A stretch of 64,000 bases of DNA, from assembly GCA_040758595.1 (NCBI GenBank), contig JBFLVJ010000001.1:1-64000 (forward strand), read 5' to 3'. The translations under genes were made by a program, and so were the position numbers. Below the pieces are notes generated by a model. That model saw nothing but the letters and a program-made list of their open reading frames with translations. It searched no databases and was not told the origin of the DNA. The DNA is from Bilamarchaeum sp040758595 (GTDB lineage Archaea > Micrarchaeota > Micrarchaeia > Anstonellales > Bilamarchaeaceae). This document shows, piece after piece, positions 1 to 7,391 of this stretch (positions are counted from its first letter, which is position 1; each line of letters starts with the position of its first letter).

Positions 1-430
1 CCAGGTCCGGCTCGTAGTTCTCGTCGCAGTCGTAGAAATCGACCGTGCCGTAGCTGATGCGCTCCTTGGTCAGATATAGCGGATAGGTCGGGGTGGGGAG
101 CAATACGTTCCTGCCCGGATCCACCATCGCCTGGAAGAGGAAGTCGATGCCCTCGCTGAGGCCCGATGTTATGAACACGTCCTGCTGGGCCACCTTTTCG
201 TGCTCTGCGACAGCCTTCCTGAGGTCCGGGTCGCCCTCGGATGGGGCATAGCCCGAGAAGTTCTGCTTGAGCGCTTCTGCCGCTCCGTCCAGCACGTGCT
301 GGGGCGGGCGGAAGCCGAATGGCGCAGGATCGCCTATGTTGAGGTATATCATCTTGGTGCCCTGCTTCTCCAGCTTCTTGGCCTCCTGCACGATGTCCCG
401 TATAGGGTATGAGACAAGCTCGCTTCTCAT
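1..430 (-). CDS. Class I/II aminotransferase (N-terminal part, runs off window)
   Basis: The visible 143 codons begin at the ATG complementary to 428-430 and run off the left edge. The protein starts MRSELVSYPIRDIVQEAKKL and carries the N-terminal signatures of fold-type I PLP aminotransferases of the alanine/aspartate group: NIGDPAPFGF, then FSGYAPSEGDPDLRKAVA, then FITSGLSEGIDFLFQA and LLPTPTYPLY. In this family these segments form the substrate-side strand and the cofactor phosphate pocket. The PLP-binding lysine lies beyond the window, so substrate preference (alanine, aspartate or other) cannot be told. It points away from the pilin-like genes to its right only in position, being on the same strand about 85 bases downstream of them. 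Family assignment is firm; specific function is not. Confidence 0.85.
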   Translation of the reverse strand, partial: MRSELVSYPIRDIVQEAKKLEKQGTKMIYLNIGDPAPFGFRPPQHVLDGAAEALKQNFSGYAPSEGDPDLRKAVAEHEKVAQQDVFITSGLSEGIDFLFQAMVDPGRNVLLPTPTYPLYLTKERISYGTVDFYDCDENYEPDL

Positions 431-515
431 AGACGGCTCAATCAAAGTATCACCTTGTTTTAGCTGCTTATGCGGAGAATGTTTTTATTGGTGTTGATAC
501 GTCGCATGACGATGG

Positions 516-899
516 TCAGCGGGCGAGGGTGAACGACACCATCAGCGGTTCCGGCCAGGAGGTGGGGCTCGGCCTATAGATGACGGTGCGCTTTATCGAG
601 ACCACGGCAACATGCCGCTCTTCCCCGCCCCGGCAGTTCGTGAACTCCATGCCACGCATGAAGATGCAGAGGCCGGTCTGCTCACCTATAAAAGCCAGGT
701 CCGCTTCAACCATGCTGCGGCTCTCGGGCCCGAGGTCCTGGAAATCGCCCCGGAGATAGAGCACCCGCCAGGCATCGTCAGCTAGCTGGAGCCGGTATAG
801 CGAGTCGTCCGTGGGCATAGGGCCGGGATGGGAAGCGAGTGCCAGCGAGGATATGGAAAGGAAGACCAGCAGGGACAAGAACGCCTCTATCGTCTGCAT
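516..899 (-). CDS. Pilin-like small secreted/membrane protein (last gene of four)
   Basis: 127 residues. The N-terminus MQTIEAFLSLLVFLSISSLA is a short polar head followed at once by a hydrophobic helix, with a Glu near the start of the helix as in archaeal type IV pilin-like proteins. The rest is a soluble domain with two Cys (in LCIFMRG and TNCRGG). No known domain recognised. It starts directly after the stop of the upstream gene (TGA ends at 900, ATG begins at 899), so it is probably translated by coupling from the same mRNA. By context it is a minor pilin or pilin-associated subunit; an ordinary signal-peptide protein is the alternative. Confidence 0.6.
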   Translation of the reverse strand: MQTIEAFLSLLVFLSISSLALASHPGPMPTDDSLYRLQLADDAWRVLYLRGDFQDLGPESRSMVEADLAFIGEQTGLCIFMRGMEFTNCRGGEERHVAVVSIKRTVIYRPSPTSWPEPLMVSFTLAR

Positions 900-1319
900 T
901 CAGCCACCGCACACGAAAAGCCGCTCTATTGCCTTATCTTCTCCGACCACGACCAGGCGGTAGATGCATACCTCCCCTTCACCAGGCTCCCCGAGCGATA
1001 TGTCGAGCCCTTCCAGGCCGGCCTCTTTCCGGAGGCCTTCGGCATAGCCGCTCGTGAGCAGGCTGCCATCTATCCAATTAGGGTATCTCAGCCCCCCTTC
1101 CCGCACCACCGCCCCGCTTTTGACCGTATAGTCAGCTACGGAGACCAGCTTGCCGAAAAGCTCCTGGCGCTCCATCCCCCCTTTCGCGCTCTCGGAGAAA
1201 CGATAGGAGGCCTGCCAGCATATCATGAGCACCATCACTATCGGGATGAGGCTGGCCATCGCATCCAGCGAAGCGAATCCCTTAGACCGGCTCGGCCTTA
1301 TCCCCATGGAACACCCCAT
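900..1319 (-). CDS. Pilin-like protein with class III-like signal
   Basis: 139 residues from the ATG at 1319; a second ATG (1307) is possible. Near the N-terminus SRSKGFASLDAMASLIPIV resembles a prepilin processing site: Lys-Gly followed by a hydrophobic stretch with an acidic residue at about +5 (FASLD), then a helix through ICW. The remainder is a small globular domain with two Cys near the C-terminus (EVCIYR, LFVCGG). Its start lies 38 bases inside the upstream gene and its stop touches the start of the next, as in a translationally coupled operon. Function by analogy: minor pilin of a type IV pilus-like structure. No close family recognised. Confidence 0.6.
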   Translation of the reverse strand: MGCSMGIRPSRSKGFASLDAMASLIPIVMVLMICWQASYRFSESAKGGMERQELFGKLVSVADYTVKSGAVVREGGLRYPNWIDGSLLTSGYAEGLRKEAGLEGLDISLGEPGEGEVCIYRLVVVGEDKAIERLFVCGG

Positions 1320-1599
1320 CGACCTCTATCAGCCTCTTCCCGGCCCGGGCATGGAAACGACCCTGCTCGACCGAGTGATACACATCTTCCCTGCGGAAAT
1401 CCAGCTCCATCCCGCCTCCGCTTGATAGCACGCACTCCAGCGCCCGAGCGGCTGATCCAGCTTTCGATGCCGCCTCCAGCTCATCGGCCCGCCCATCCAG
1501 GATAGAGCGCTGTGCGGTCATAGGAGATGCCAGGAGCGCGAGGAGGACCAGGGTGGCAGCGAAAACCAATAGGGACTCCAGGGTAGCCTGCCCTTTCAT
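1282..1599 (-). CDS. Archaeal pilin with class III signal peptide
   Basis: 105 residues. The N-terminus MKGQATLESLLVFAATLVLL is a textbook archaeal class III signal: Lys-Gly then Gln, with Glu at +5 of the mature helix, as in DUF361-type archaeal pilins and flagellin-like proteins processed by the PibD/FlaK prepilin peptidase. The mature part is short, with one Cys (LECVLS). The ATG overlaps the stop of the upstream gene by four bases. It is the most recognisable pilin of the four-gene set and identifies the others. No prepilin peptidase, secretion ATPase or membrane platform gene is seen in this window. Confidence 0.8.
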   Translation of the reverse strand: MKGQATLESLLVFAATLVLLALLASPMTAQRSILDGRADELEAASKAGSAARALECVLSSGGGMELDFRREDVYHSVEQGRFHARAGKRLIEVDGVFHGDKAEPV

Positions 1600-2159
1600 C
1601 TTATCACCAAGCCCCCGGGCAGTTCAGAAAAAGCGGATATCTCCAGGCTCTCCGAGCGCACCGATACAGATAGCGGGCTGCGCAGGACCGTATAATCGAT
1701 CGAAAAGCCGTTGTGCCGAGCAGGATCCGGCCTTAGAAGGACATCCATCGAAGGAGCGGTGATCAGCGCCTGGAACTGGCCGTCGAAAGAGTGTTTGGCT
1801 AGGGCGGCGAGCCGGTCCTGCGCCCCAGAGATGGCGCTCTCCCGCGCCTCATCCTCCCGGAAGCATAACGCGCAGATGGCCGGATCGCATCTGTTCGGGG
1901 CAGGTGGCGGGAGGCAGGCGCCGGGGCAGTGGATGCACTTATCCACATCGTGTGCATTGTCGTACAACGTGAAACCTTCCAGGGCGCCCTGGCGGATGGA
2001 TTCGGTGGCGCTTTGCTTGATGTCCATCTGGAGACCGTATGCCCTCTCTGCCGAGACGGCCCTGGAGAGGTCGGGGCGGGTGGCGCTCTGCAGCCCGTAG
2101 GCTGAGAGCATCACGGAAGCCGCGAGAAAGACCAGGACGAACGATACGTACCCTCTCAT
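1596..2159 (-). CDS. Pilin-like / membrane-anchored protein with Cys motif (first gene of four)
   Basis: 187 residues from the ATG at 2159; an upstream in-frame extension crosses the degenerate repeat region and is unlikely to be coding. The N-terminus MRGYVSFVLVFLAASVMLSA is a positively charged head plus hydrophobic helix. A Cys-rich stretch follows at about residues 77-98 (DKCIHCPGACLPP ... CDPAICALC), six cysteines that could bind metal or form disulfides. The C-terminal half is a plain soluble domain. It overlaps the next gene by four bases. Probably the lead gene of the pilin-like operon; the Cys cluster is unusual for a pilin. Confidence 0.6.
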   Translation of the reverse strand: MRGYVSFVLVFLAASVMLSAYGLQSATRPDLSRAVSAERAYGLQMDIKQSATESIRQGALEGFTLYDNAHDVDKCIHCPGACLPPPAPNRCDPAICALCFREDEARESAISGAQDRLAALAKHSFDGQFQALITAPSMDVLLRPDPARHNGFSIDYTVLRSPLSVSVRSESLEISAFSELPGGLVIR

Positions 2160-2241
2160 GCATCCCCCGAGATGGCGTGGCCAGGAAGGCCAATATAAGG
2201 GTTTGCCCACAAGGGATGGGGAAACGCACAGGATAGGGGGT

Positions 2242-2385
2242 TTTGTGTCTCGGGTTTCGGGTTTTGTAGGCGGTTTTGGTTCTGGTCGGATTCCAGAAGC
2301 CCTCCAGAACCCGAAACCCCAGGCTGGGAAACCGGAGACCGGGAACTGGAAACCCGAAACAGGGGACCGGACCACCGATGGGGGC
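2242..2385. repeat. Degenerate G/T- then A/C-rich repeat tract (locus 1)
   Basis: The left half reads in G/T words (GGGTTTCGGGTTTTG, GGTTTTGGTTCTGG); the right half reads in the complementary sense (CCCGAAACCCC, GGAAACCGGAGACCGGGAA). The arrangement is inverted and could fold into a long imperfect hairpin. The same words recur at about eight other places in the window. The gap 2160-2440 between the pilin operon and the HEAT gene otherwise holds only the promoter near 2405. Confidence 0.7.
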
Positions 2386-2402
2386 CGGGGAAGTGCAATA
2401 AA

Positions 2403-2413
2403 CCTTAAATAGA
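2403..2413 (+). promoter_or_regulatory. TATA-type promoter of HEAT/OB protein
   Basis: CCTTAAATAG is about 28-36 bases before the ATG at 2441, the spacing expected for an archaeal TATA box and a leaderless transcript. It supports 2441 rather than the upstream in-frame codon at 2414 as the start. Confidence 0.55.
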
Positions 2414-2440
2414 TTGGCAGGAATATCCTGCCGGATTCGC

Positions 2441-3685
2441 ATGGACTCCGCTACCGCTAACATAAACAAGCTAGTCTCTCTGACGTTTGATGAGGACCCA
2501 GAGGTGAGGAAGCGGGCCGCCAAATCGCTCGCGGAGATAAACGACCCGGGGGCCGTGTTCGCCCTCATGGAGCTGGGCTTCGACAAGGACCCGGCTGTCC
2601 GCGAGGTGGCGCAGGAATACCTGGAGAAAAAGAAGAAGACAGAGCCCGAACTCATGTCCTTCGCTTCCATATTCTCGAGCAATGACAAGAAAGACGGGAA
2701 AGAGGAGAAGGAGGAGCCTGGCGTGGACGCCAGAGAGAGGATGCTCCGCCCAATCACCCAGATATTCGAGAAGAGGCTGGGCAAAGAGAAGGCCGAGATG
2801 GCCAAGAGCAAGCTCATGCCCACGATAGAGAAGGTATACTCCAAGGCGCACCAGCACCACAACAAGAAGAAGAGCGATGACAACGGCAGGAAGGTGATGC
2901 AAGAGTTCCTCACCAATTACCTCGAAGTGATGTCTGACCTTGACAGGGTCGGGGGGGAAGGAGTGATAGCTGTCCCTGAAGCCGAGAAGGAGATAGCTGC
3001 ATCGGCCCAGCCGGCGGCGACGGTGGTCGTCCAGGAGGGGCAGGGCCTGGAAGCGGTCCGCGAGGCGGTGGATAACCCTGAGCCGCACGAGCCCCTGACC
3101 GGGGAACTGGAAGAAGTCGGAAAGAGCGGTGCCGAGACCGACATGCTCGCGGCGGAGGCCGCATCCCTGGAGCTCCAGCACATCGAGGAGATGAAGGAGC
3201 AGGCAGAGATAGAGCAGCTGCCCGACACGTTCTTCAAGAAGGCCTACGAGATCATGATGCTCTCCGAGGGCGACGAGAAGCTGATGAACCAAGAGAGGGA
3301 TCGCATGATAGATGAAGCCCGCAACGAGATAGGGCTCGCCTTCAAGATGGCCAAGAAGCGCTTCAAGGAGATGACGATCACCAACATCACCAAGATAACC
3401 AACGGTATGCGCAACGTCAACACCGGTCTGCTGACCGTCAAGGGAGCAGAGAACATCGAATACCAGAAAAGCAAGAAGACCAAGGCCACAGCATCCCGCA
3501 TCCTCGTTAATGACGAGGAGGGCAATGAGGGGGTGGTCTATCTGTTCGATGGGAGAGGGACCGGCATCCAGGCTGGCATGCGCATAAAGGTGGTCAACGG
3601 GATGGCCAAGACGTTCGAGTTCTCAGGCGAAACCGCTCTCACGCTCGGGAAGGGCAAGAAAAGCAACGTTTATATTGTTTTATAG
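2441..3685 (+). CDS. HEAT-repeat protein with C-terminal OB-fold-like domain
   Basis: 414 residues from ATG 2441. Residues about 1-65 form HEAT-like helices (DPEVRKRAAKSLAEINDPGA, DPAVREVAQEYLEK). A charged linker and a helical segment rich in Lys/Glu/His follow, then an Ala/Glu-rich linker, and a C-terminal region from about 290. The last 100 residues include helices (EIGLAFKMAKKRF) and a beta-rich end with ITNITKITNGM, TASRILVNDEEG and TGIQAGMRIKVVNGMAKTF, which has the look of an OB-fold of the RPA/single-strand nucleic-acid-binding type. Function is inferred only: a scaffold linking protein contacts (HEAT) to nucleic acid. It is a single-gene unit before rpoK. Confidence 0.6.
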   Translation: MDSATANINKLVSLTFDEDPEVRKRAAKSLAEINDPGAVFALMELGFDKDPAVREVAQEYLEKKKKTEPELMSFASIFSSNDKKDGKEEKEEPGVDARERMLRPITQIFEKRLGKEKAEMAKSKLMPTIEKVYSKAHQHHNKKKSDDNGRKVMQEFLTNYLEVMSDLDRVGGEGVIAVPEAEKEIAASAQPAATVVVQEGQGLEAVREAVDNPEPHEPLTGELEEVGKSGAETDMLAAEAASLELQHIEEMKEQAEIEQLPDTFFKKAYEIMMLSEGDEKLMNQERDRMIDEARNEIGLAFKMAKKRFKEMTITNITKITNGMRNVNTGLLTVKGAENIEYQKSKKTKATASRILVNDEEGNEGVVYLFDGRGTGIQAGMRIKVVNGMAKTFEFSGETALTLGKGKKSNVYIVL

Positions 3686-3690
3686 GCAAA

Positions 3691-3712
3691 GTCATCCCTT
3701 GCAGTGGATGAC
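3691..3712. other. Hairpin just after HEAT/OB gene
   Basis: GTCATCC (3691-3697) pairs with GGATGAC (3706-3712) around an 8-base loop. It is followed by TTAAAAAA. It sits six bases after the stop codon and may mark the 3' end of the mRNA; there is no T-run on the + strand, so a terminator role is weak. Confidence 0.4.
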
Positions 3713-3733
3713 TTAAAAAATAGCCTTGAGACG

Positions 3734-3790
3734 GCCAACCACGACTGATGCATCCGAATCGTCGGATGCATCGGCAGAAGAGGAGTTGGC
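3734..3790. other. Nested stem-loop between HEAT/OB gene and rpoK
   Basis: A perfect 11-bp stem, GATGCATCCGA (3747-3757) with TCGGATGCATC (3762-3772), closes a 4-base ATCG loop. An outer stem GCCAAC (3734-3739) / GTTGGC (3785-3790) encloses it across asymmetric internal loops. The shape suggests a structured RNA or mobile hairpin, not a simple terminator. A related hairpin ending in CGGCAG occurs at 41578-41602 on the other strand, and a looser one at 60093-60121. Confidence 0.5.
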
Positions 3791-3840
3791 TAAGGTAAAT
3801 GTTTAGGTAAGACACCAGCGCATTCTAATAGGTGGCACTG

Positions 3841-4020
3841 ATGGATTTCACGAAATACGAGATCGCCAGGCTTGTCGGCGCGAGGGCTCTCCAGCTCTCG
3901 ATGGGCGCACCCCCGCTGATAAAGGTGAGCGAGGGCAAAAAGAGCTTCATCGAGATAGCCGAGGATGAACTTGACAAGGGCGTCATACCTCTCAAGGTCC
4001 TCAGGACCGAGGCCTCCTAG
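3841..4020 (+). CDS. rpoK: DNA-directed RNA polymerase subunit K (Rpb6/omega)
   Basis: 59 residues. MDFTKYEIARLVGARALQLS is the signature of archaeal RpoK, the Rpb6/omega homologue that clamps the largest polymerase subunit and helps assembly. It continues GAPPLI and ends in the basic/hydrophobic tail IPLKVLRTEAS typical of the family; the length is usual. ATG 3841 is chosen over GTG 3832 because AGGTGG (3829-3834) sits at ribosome-binding distance and because family members start close to the TKYE motif. It stands alone here, whereas in many archaea rpoK is beside rpoN or ribosomal genes. Confidence 0.92.
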   Translation: MDFTKYEIARLVGARALQLSMGAPPLIKVSEGKKSFIEIAEDELDKGVIPLKVLRTEAS

Positions 4021-4631
4021 GCCGGCCGCTCCTGCAACAGGACCTCATATCCGTCTCCTAATATCCTGAGGGTTATCCTTTTCTCTGCGTCCACCCACTG
4101 GTATTCGGGCTCGCCGGTGTCGGATTTCACCTCCACGACGAATGCATCCCGGCCCATGCAGCTCTCCCTGCGTACCACCCGATAGGATATGTCGGAGACA
4201 TGCTGCGGGATGGAATTGTTGAATGTGAGATACATAGAGCTGTTCCAGCGCCAGCTCTCGTTCAGGGCCAGCATCCAGGGCTTGAAGAGAAGGACCGTCG
4301 GGTCCCCGTAGCCGCTCTCAGGGCCCATGACACGCTCCCCGGAGCCATCCAGGCAGACCGCTGCGCTACCTCCGGCATCCGAGATAGATATGATTGTGCA
4401 TCCAGGGCCCTCGCTGATGGCATAGCTTATCTCCATCGCCATCTCGGTGGAATTGTAGAGATAGGTGTAGTTCTCGCCCGGAAGCAGCTGGAGATCCGTG
4501 TTTTTGTGGAGCGGGGCGCCTAATGAGACCAGCTCGGGCTCATCCATAGTAAGCTTGAGCTGGGTCGCGGCTAGCGACACCAGCAGTATAAGGATGACCA
4601 ACGCGGCCACTGCTACCGGATCAGCTTTCAT
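4017..4631 (-). CDS. Membrane-anchored extracytoplasmic protein, unknown
   Basis: 204 residues. One N-terminal membrane segment (residues about 6-22, VAVAALVILILLVSLAA) then an outside domain with several N-x-S/T sequons (NYT, NST, NES, NSS, NNS) and two pairs of Cys (GPGCTI, AVCLDG, ESCMGRD). No enzyme motif or known domain recognised. The beta-rich pattern (YQWVDAEKRITLRILGDGYEVLL) would fit a small beta-sandwich. Its stop overlaps the rpoK stop by four bases in convergent orientation. Likely a cell-surface or periplasm-like protein held by its uncleaved signal anchor. Confidence 0.65.
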   Translation of the reverse strand: MKADPVAVAALVILILLVSLAATQLKLTMDEPELVSLGAPLHKNTDLQLLPGENYTYLYNSTEMAMEISYAISEGPGCTIISISDAGGSAAVCLDGSGERVMGPESGYGDPTVLLFKPWMLALNESWRWNSSMYLTFNNSIPQHVSDISYRVVRRESCMGRDAFVVEVKSDTGEPEYQWVDAEKRITLRILGDGYEVLLQERPA

Positions 4632-4663
4632 CGATAGCTTATCCGCATCAGGGGGATAAAAGA

Positions 4664-5179
4664 CTACTGTTCACGGGCGATATCCCCGAACTTGGCATAT
4701 GGCTTGCCGGTGCCGGTCTTCAGGGCCTCGAAGACCACCTGGGAGAGGCGCATGCCTGCGTGCAGCTTTATTGGGAACGGGGCCAGATTGACTATCTCCA
4801 GCACCTGGTGGTTGTCGCTCCCGGGCTGGACGAGAGCGCTGGTGGTGTGTATGATGATGCCCATCCTGGCATAGCGGCTCCTCCCCTCCAGCTTGCCCAT
4901 GACGTCGTCGGGGAGCCTGATGCGCTCGAGCGTCTTGCCAAGACAAAGCTCGCCCGGCCGGAGGGTGATTTCAGGGGTTTTCTTCATCTCGAACGCCTCA
5001 TCGAATCCGGTCTCCTTGAGGTCGACTATCTTCCGCTTGTAGGCGTCTTTGAAGAAATACCACTTGTCGCTGAGGGTGAGGTCCACGCTGGCCGGCCCTA
5101 TCTGGTCGTCCTTCAAGGGATCTATCTCCATCTTCTTCTCCTTGAGCATCTTCCTGATGTCCTTGTCTGAGAGTATCAT
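4664..5179 (-). CDS. dcd: dCTP deaminase (dUTPase superfamily)
   Basis: 171 residues. Trimeric dUTPase-fold enzyme that deaminates dCTP to dUTP for dTTP synthesis. Visible motifs: N-terminal ILSDKDIRKML, DQIGPASVDLTLSD, RPGELCLGKTLERIRLPDDV, the substrate motif LEGRSRYARMGIIIH and the segment holding the catalytic Glu, VLEIVN, then AGMRLSQVVFE. The usual PGWxG turn is replaced by PGSDNH, a lineage variant that leaves the catalytic Glu in place. Length is close to the archaeal norm. It is divergent from nurA, with which it shares a short AT-rich promoter region. Bifunctional deaminase/dUTPase activity is possible and cannot be judged from sequence alone. Confidence 0.88.
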   Translation of the reverse strand: MILSDKDIRKMLKEKKMEIDPLKDDQIGPASVDLTLSDKWYFFKDAYKRKIVDLKETGFDEAFEMKKTPEITLRPGELCLGKTLERIRLPDDVMGKLEGRSRYARMGIIIHTTSALVQPGSDNHQVLEIVNLAPFPIKLHAGMRLSQVVFEALKTGTGKPYAKFGDIAREQ

Positions 5180-5187
5180 GCGGGGAT

Positions 5188-5219
5188 ATCCGAAGCAGGA
5201 TTAAAATAGGTTTTCGGAT
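5188..5219. promoter_or_regulatory. Divergent promoter dcd/nurA with inverted repeat
   Basis: ATCCGAA (5188-5194) and TTCGGAT (5213-5219) flank an 18-base AT-rich core containing TTAAAATA, which can act as the TATA element for one or both genes. A 7-bp arm pair of this kind may occur by chance; a shared regulator is possible. Confidence 0.4.
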
Positions 5220-5231
5220 GAATCCCTATCC

Positions 5232-6194
5232 ATGCGCGAGGCGCTCTCTTCCCTGGCTGAAAAGATACGCAAGGACCAGTCCGCCCTCCATGAGAGTACG
5301 CGGAGGATCCGGGAGGAGAGGCCGGAGCTGATAGCCGGGACAGAGATGGTCGGGATATCGCTGGACGTATGCGCGGTGGACGGGGGCCTTCTGGCCTACC
5401 GGCTGCACGGACATGATGTAGTGGCCGTCCGCTCGGTGGCCGTGGATTTCGTGTATGGCGATTCGACGCTCCGGTCGTTTGATTATCACCCTTCCCGCTC
5501 GCCCCCGATATCGCTCTTCGTGGAAAGCGCGCTCGACGAGCACGAAGCCAATGTTTTCCGCTCGCTGATACGGCTGAAGTCGGAGCTGTCCTGCGCGCTC
5601 GAGGCCGTGGAGAGGTTCTCGCCGAAGCTGATGCTCATGGACGGCTCGCTCTGGACCGTGCCTTCAGACAGGCCGGGGCGGGGAAGCGCCCTCGGCCCGC
5701 TCTATGGCGAGGTGATGGGACTCTACAAAAAGCTCTTCGGGGAGTGCGAACGTGAAGGGGTGCTGCTCTGCGGGGTGATAAAGGATTCGAGGTCGAGGAA
5801 GCTCGCCTCATCCCTCGGATTCTCCTGCTCTGACACCGTGCTCTGCAGCCATATGCTGGAGAAGGGCGAACGGATAAAGGCGTTTCCCTATTTCGACGAG
5901 AAGCAGAAGGAGCCGGAGGGCTATGCCGAAAGGCTGATGGTATCCTACATCAAGCCGTCCGAGCACGACCTGCCCCTGCGCATCGAATTCCTGAGCATGG
6001 GGGATGATGAGCAGCAGGTTGCATCGCTCATCTCATCGCTCTCATCCATAAGCGAGAGCTTCGCCTATCCAGCCGTCCTGATAGAAGCCGACATGAGGGC
6101 GGTCATGGACCGGGCCGAAGGGGAGCGGCTCCAGGCGGATTTGAGGACGCTCGAGATGAGGCCGCTCAGGAGGAACAGCAGGCCCTTCAGATGA
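5232..6194 (+). CDS. nurA: NurA-type 5'-3' nuclease
   Basis: 320 residues. NurA works with the HerA translocase in DNA end resection in archaea. Motifs: AVDGG (Asp50), the helix-strand MLMDGSL (Asp137), GVIKDSRSRKL at about 190, and the C-terminal FAYPAVLIEADMRAVM, matching the metal-binding RNase H-like NurA core. ATG 5232 starts a helical leader REALSSLAEKIRKDQ usual for the family. No herA or rad50/mre11 gene lies beside it, unlike the common operon, though a lone metallophosphoesterase is at 53634. Family assignment is fairly firm, from the order and spacing of these motifs. Confidence 0.8.
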   Translation: MREALSSLAEKIRKDQSALHESTRRIREERPELIAGTEMVGISLDVCAVDGGLLAYRLHGHDVVAVRSVAVDFVYGDSTLRSFDYHPSRSPPISLFVESALDEHEANVFRSLIRLKSELSCALEAVERFSPKLMLMDGSLWTVPSDRPGRGSALGPLYGEVMGLYKKLFGECEREGVLLCGVIKDSRSRKLASSLGFSCSDTVLCSHMLEKGERIKAFPYFDEKQKEPEGYAERLMVSYIKPSEHDLPLRIEFLSMGDDEQQVASLISSLSSISESFAYPAVLIEADMRAVMDRAEGERLQADLRTLEMRPLRRNSRPFR

Positions 6195-7346
6195 TCAGGT
6201 GGAGATGGCGTCCAGCTCATCTACTATGGCCTGCGCCCGCTCCAGGTAGCCGCCGTAATAGTTCCACCCCCCTTCGCTGAACTCGAACAGGTCATCGTCC
6301 GTGATTATGAAGACCAGGTTGCCGAAGCCCTCCTCGCAGCCTTCCTGGCCGTCCATGCAGACGCCGAACTCAGATCCTATCCTACCGAAGTATTCGCCGG
6401 TCTGCGGCTCGAACAGCTGAGCGCCTGCGAGGTTTTGAGAGGTTATGTCTTCCGGGGACATGATGACCTTGTCGGTCACCATGATGATGCAGTGGCCTAT
6501 CCGGACCTCGCCGTAATAACCGTAATAGTAACAGACGGCATAGGGGTTCAGGTCCTTGCCGTCCAGGGCTTTCTTATCGGTCTCGTCCAGGTACCAGATG
6601 ACGTTCTCCTTGTAGTCCTTATATAGCTCGTATCTCCCGGAGCCCTTCTCCCATGCCTCGAGCTCCATGCCATCGAAGCGGTTGAGGAGCGCCTTGAAGA
6701 AGAGCGCGTAGTCTTCGCAGTCCCCACCCCTCCTCTCGATGATGTCTTCTATCGAATAGAGGGTGTCGCCGCCTGGATCGAACTGGTATGTGAAACCGAG
6801 GTCGGCGTCCATGAGATATGAGACGCAGCCGAGCTTCAGGGTCTGGCCATCCAGGCAGCCATCCTCTACCTTGCTGATGAACCGGTCCGCCTTCAATGTG
6901 CTCGGAAGCTCGGCGTTGCCGGTGAACCATGCTATGGATTCGTCTATCCTGGACTCCATCTCCAGTGTCTCGTCTTTCAGGGCGGCGATGTCCTCCTCTG
7001 CTTCCTGGAGGGCGTTCTCCGCCTCCTCGAGCTCGCTCTGCGTCCGGGCGAGCTCCTGCTCTAGGGAGCGTATCCAGTCCCGCTTGTCCTCCAAATCGGC
7101 CGAGAGGGCGCTGATGTTCGATGCCTGCCCAGTTATGAGAGCGTTCTTCTGTGCGAGCAATGCATCCCGTTCCTCCAAAGCATCCCGCGCGCCCTGCAGT
7201 TCCCCTCTCGTCCGGCTGAGCTCGGAATCGAGAGCCCGCTTCTCAGAATCCTTGATGAAGAACAGGATGGCGAAGGCTGCGCTGAGCATGATGAAGAACG
7301 CCAGGGCGGCCAAGGATGCGTAAAGGAGCGTCTTTCCCACGGGCAT
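6195..7346 (-). CDS. Membrane-anchored coiled-coil protein with transglutaminase-like domain
   Basis: 383 residues. One N-terminal membrane segment (about residues 8-31) is followed by a long coiled coil to about 135 (many Glu/Ala/Leu heptads). The C-terminal domain has RRGGDCEDYALFFKALLNRF, the classic transglutaminase-like nucleophile Cys at the start of a helix, and later VRIGHCIIMVTD, with the expected His and following Asp. These make a Cys-His-Asp triad of the papain-like/transglutaminase-like fold. Extra Cys (DGCLDG, LGCVSY, GVCMDGQEGCEE) suggest disulfides and an outside location. Such proteins may crosslink, cleave or just bind peptides; substrate unknown. It converges on nurA with no gap. 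Confidence 0.7.
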   Translation of the reverse strand: MPVGKTLLYASLAALAFFIMLSAAFAILFFIKDSEKRALDSELSRTRGELQGARDALEERDALLAQKNALITGQASNISALSADLEDKRDWIRSLEQELARTQSELEEAENALQEAEEDIAALKDETLEMESRIDESIAWFTGNAELPSTLKADRFISKVEDGCLDGQTLKLGCVSYLMDADLGFTYQFDPGGDTLYSIEDIIERRGGDCEDYALFFKALLNRFDGMELEAWEKGSGRYELYKDYKENVIWYLDETDKKALDGKDLNPYAVCYYYGYYGEVRIGHCIIMVTDKVIMSPEDITSQNLAGAQLFEPQTGEYFGRIGSEFGVCMDGQEGCEEGFGNLVFIITDDDLFEFSEGGWNYYGGYLERAQAIVDELDAIST

Positions 7347-7391
7347 GATGGATTCTTTGGGTTTTTAAGGGTTCCAATGCATGGTATGTCT

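Noticed and set aside
2160..2375. N-terminal extension of the first pilin-like gene (and the frame 1939-2916)
   Set aside because: The extension is repeat tract read as PETRDTKPP-like peptide; the membrane-helix start at 2159 is natural.
3734..3790. Possible H/ACA guide RNA
   Set aside because: The nested stem and internal loops suggest it, but no ACA lies 14-16 bases after the pocket, so the class is not supported.
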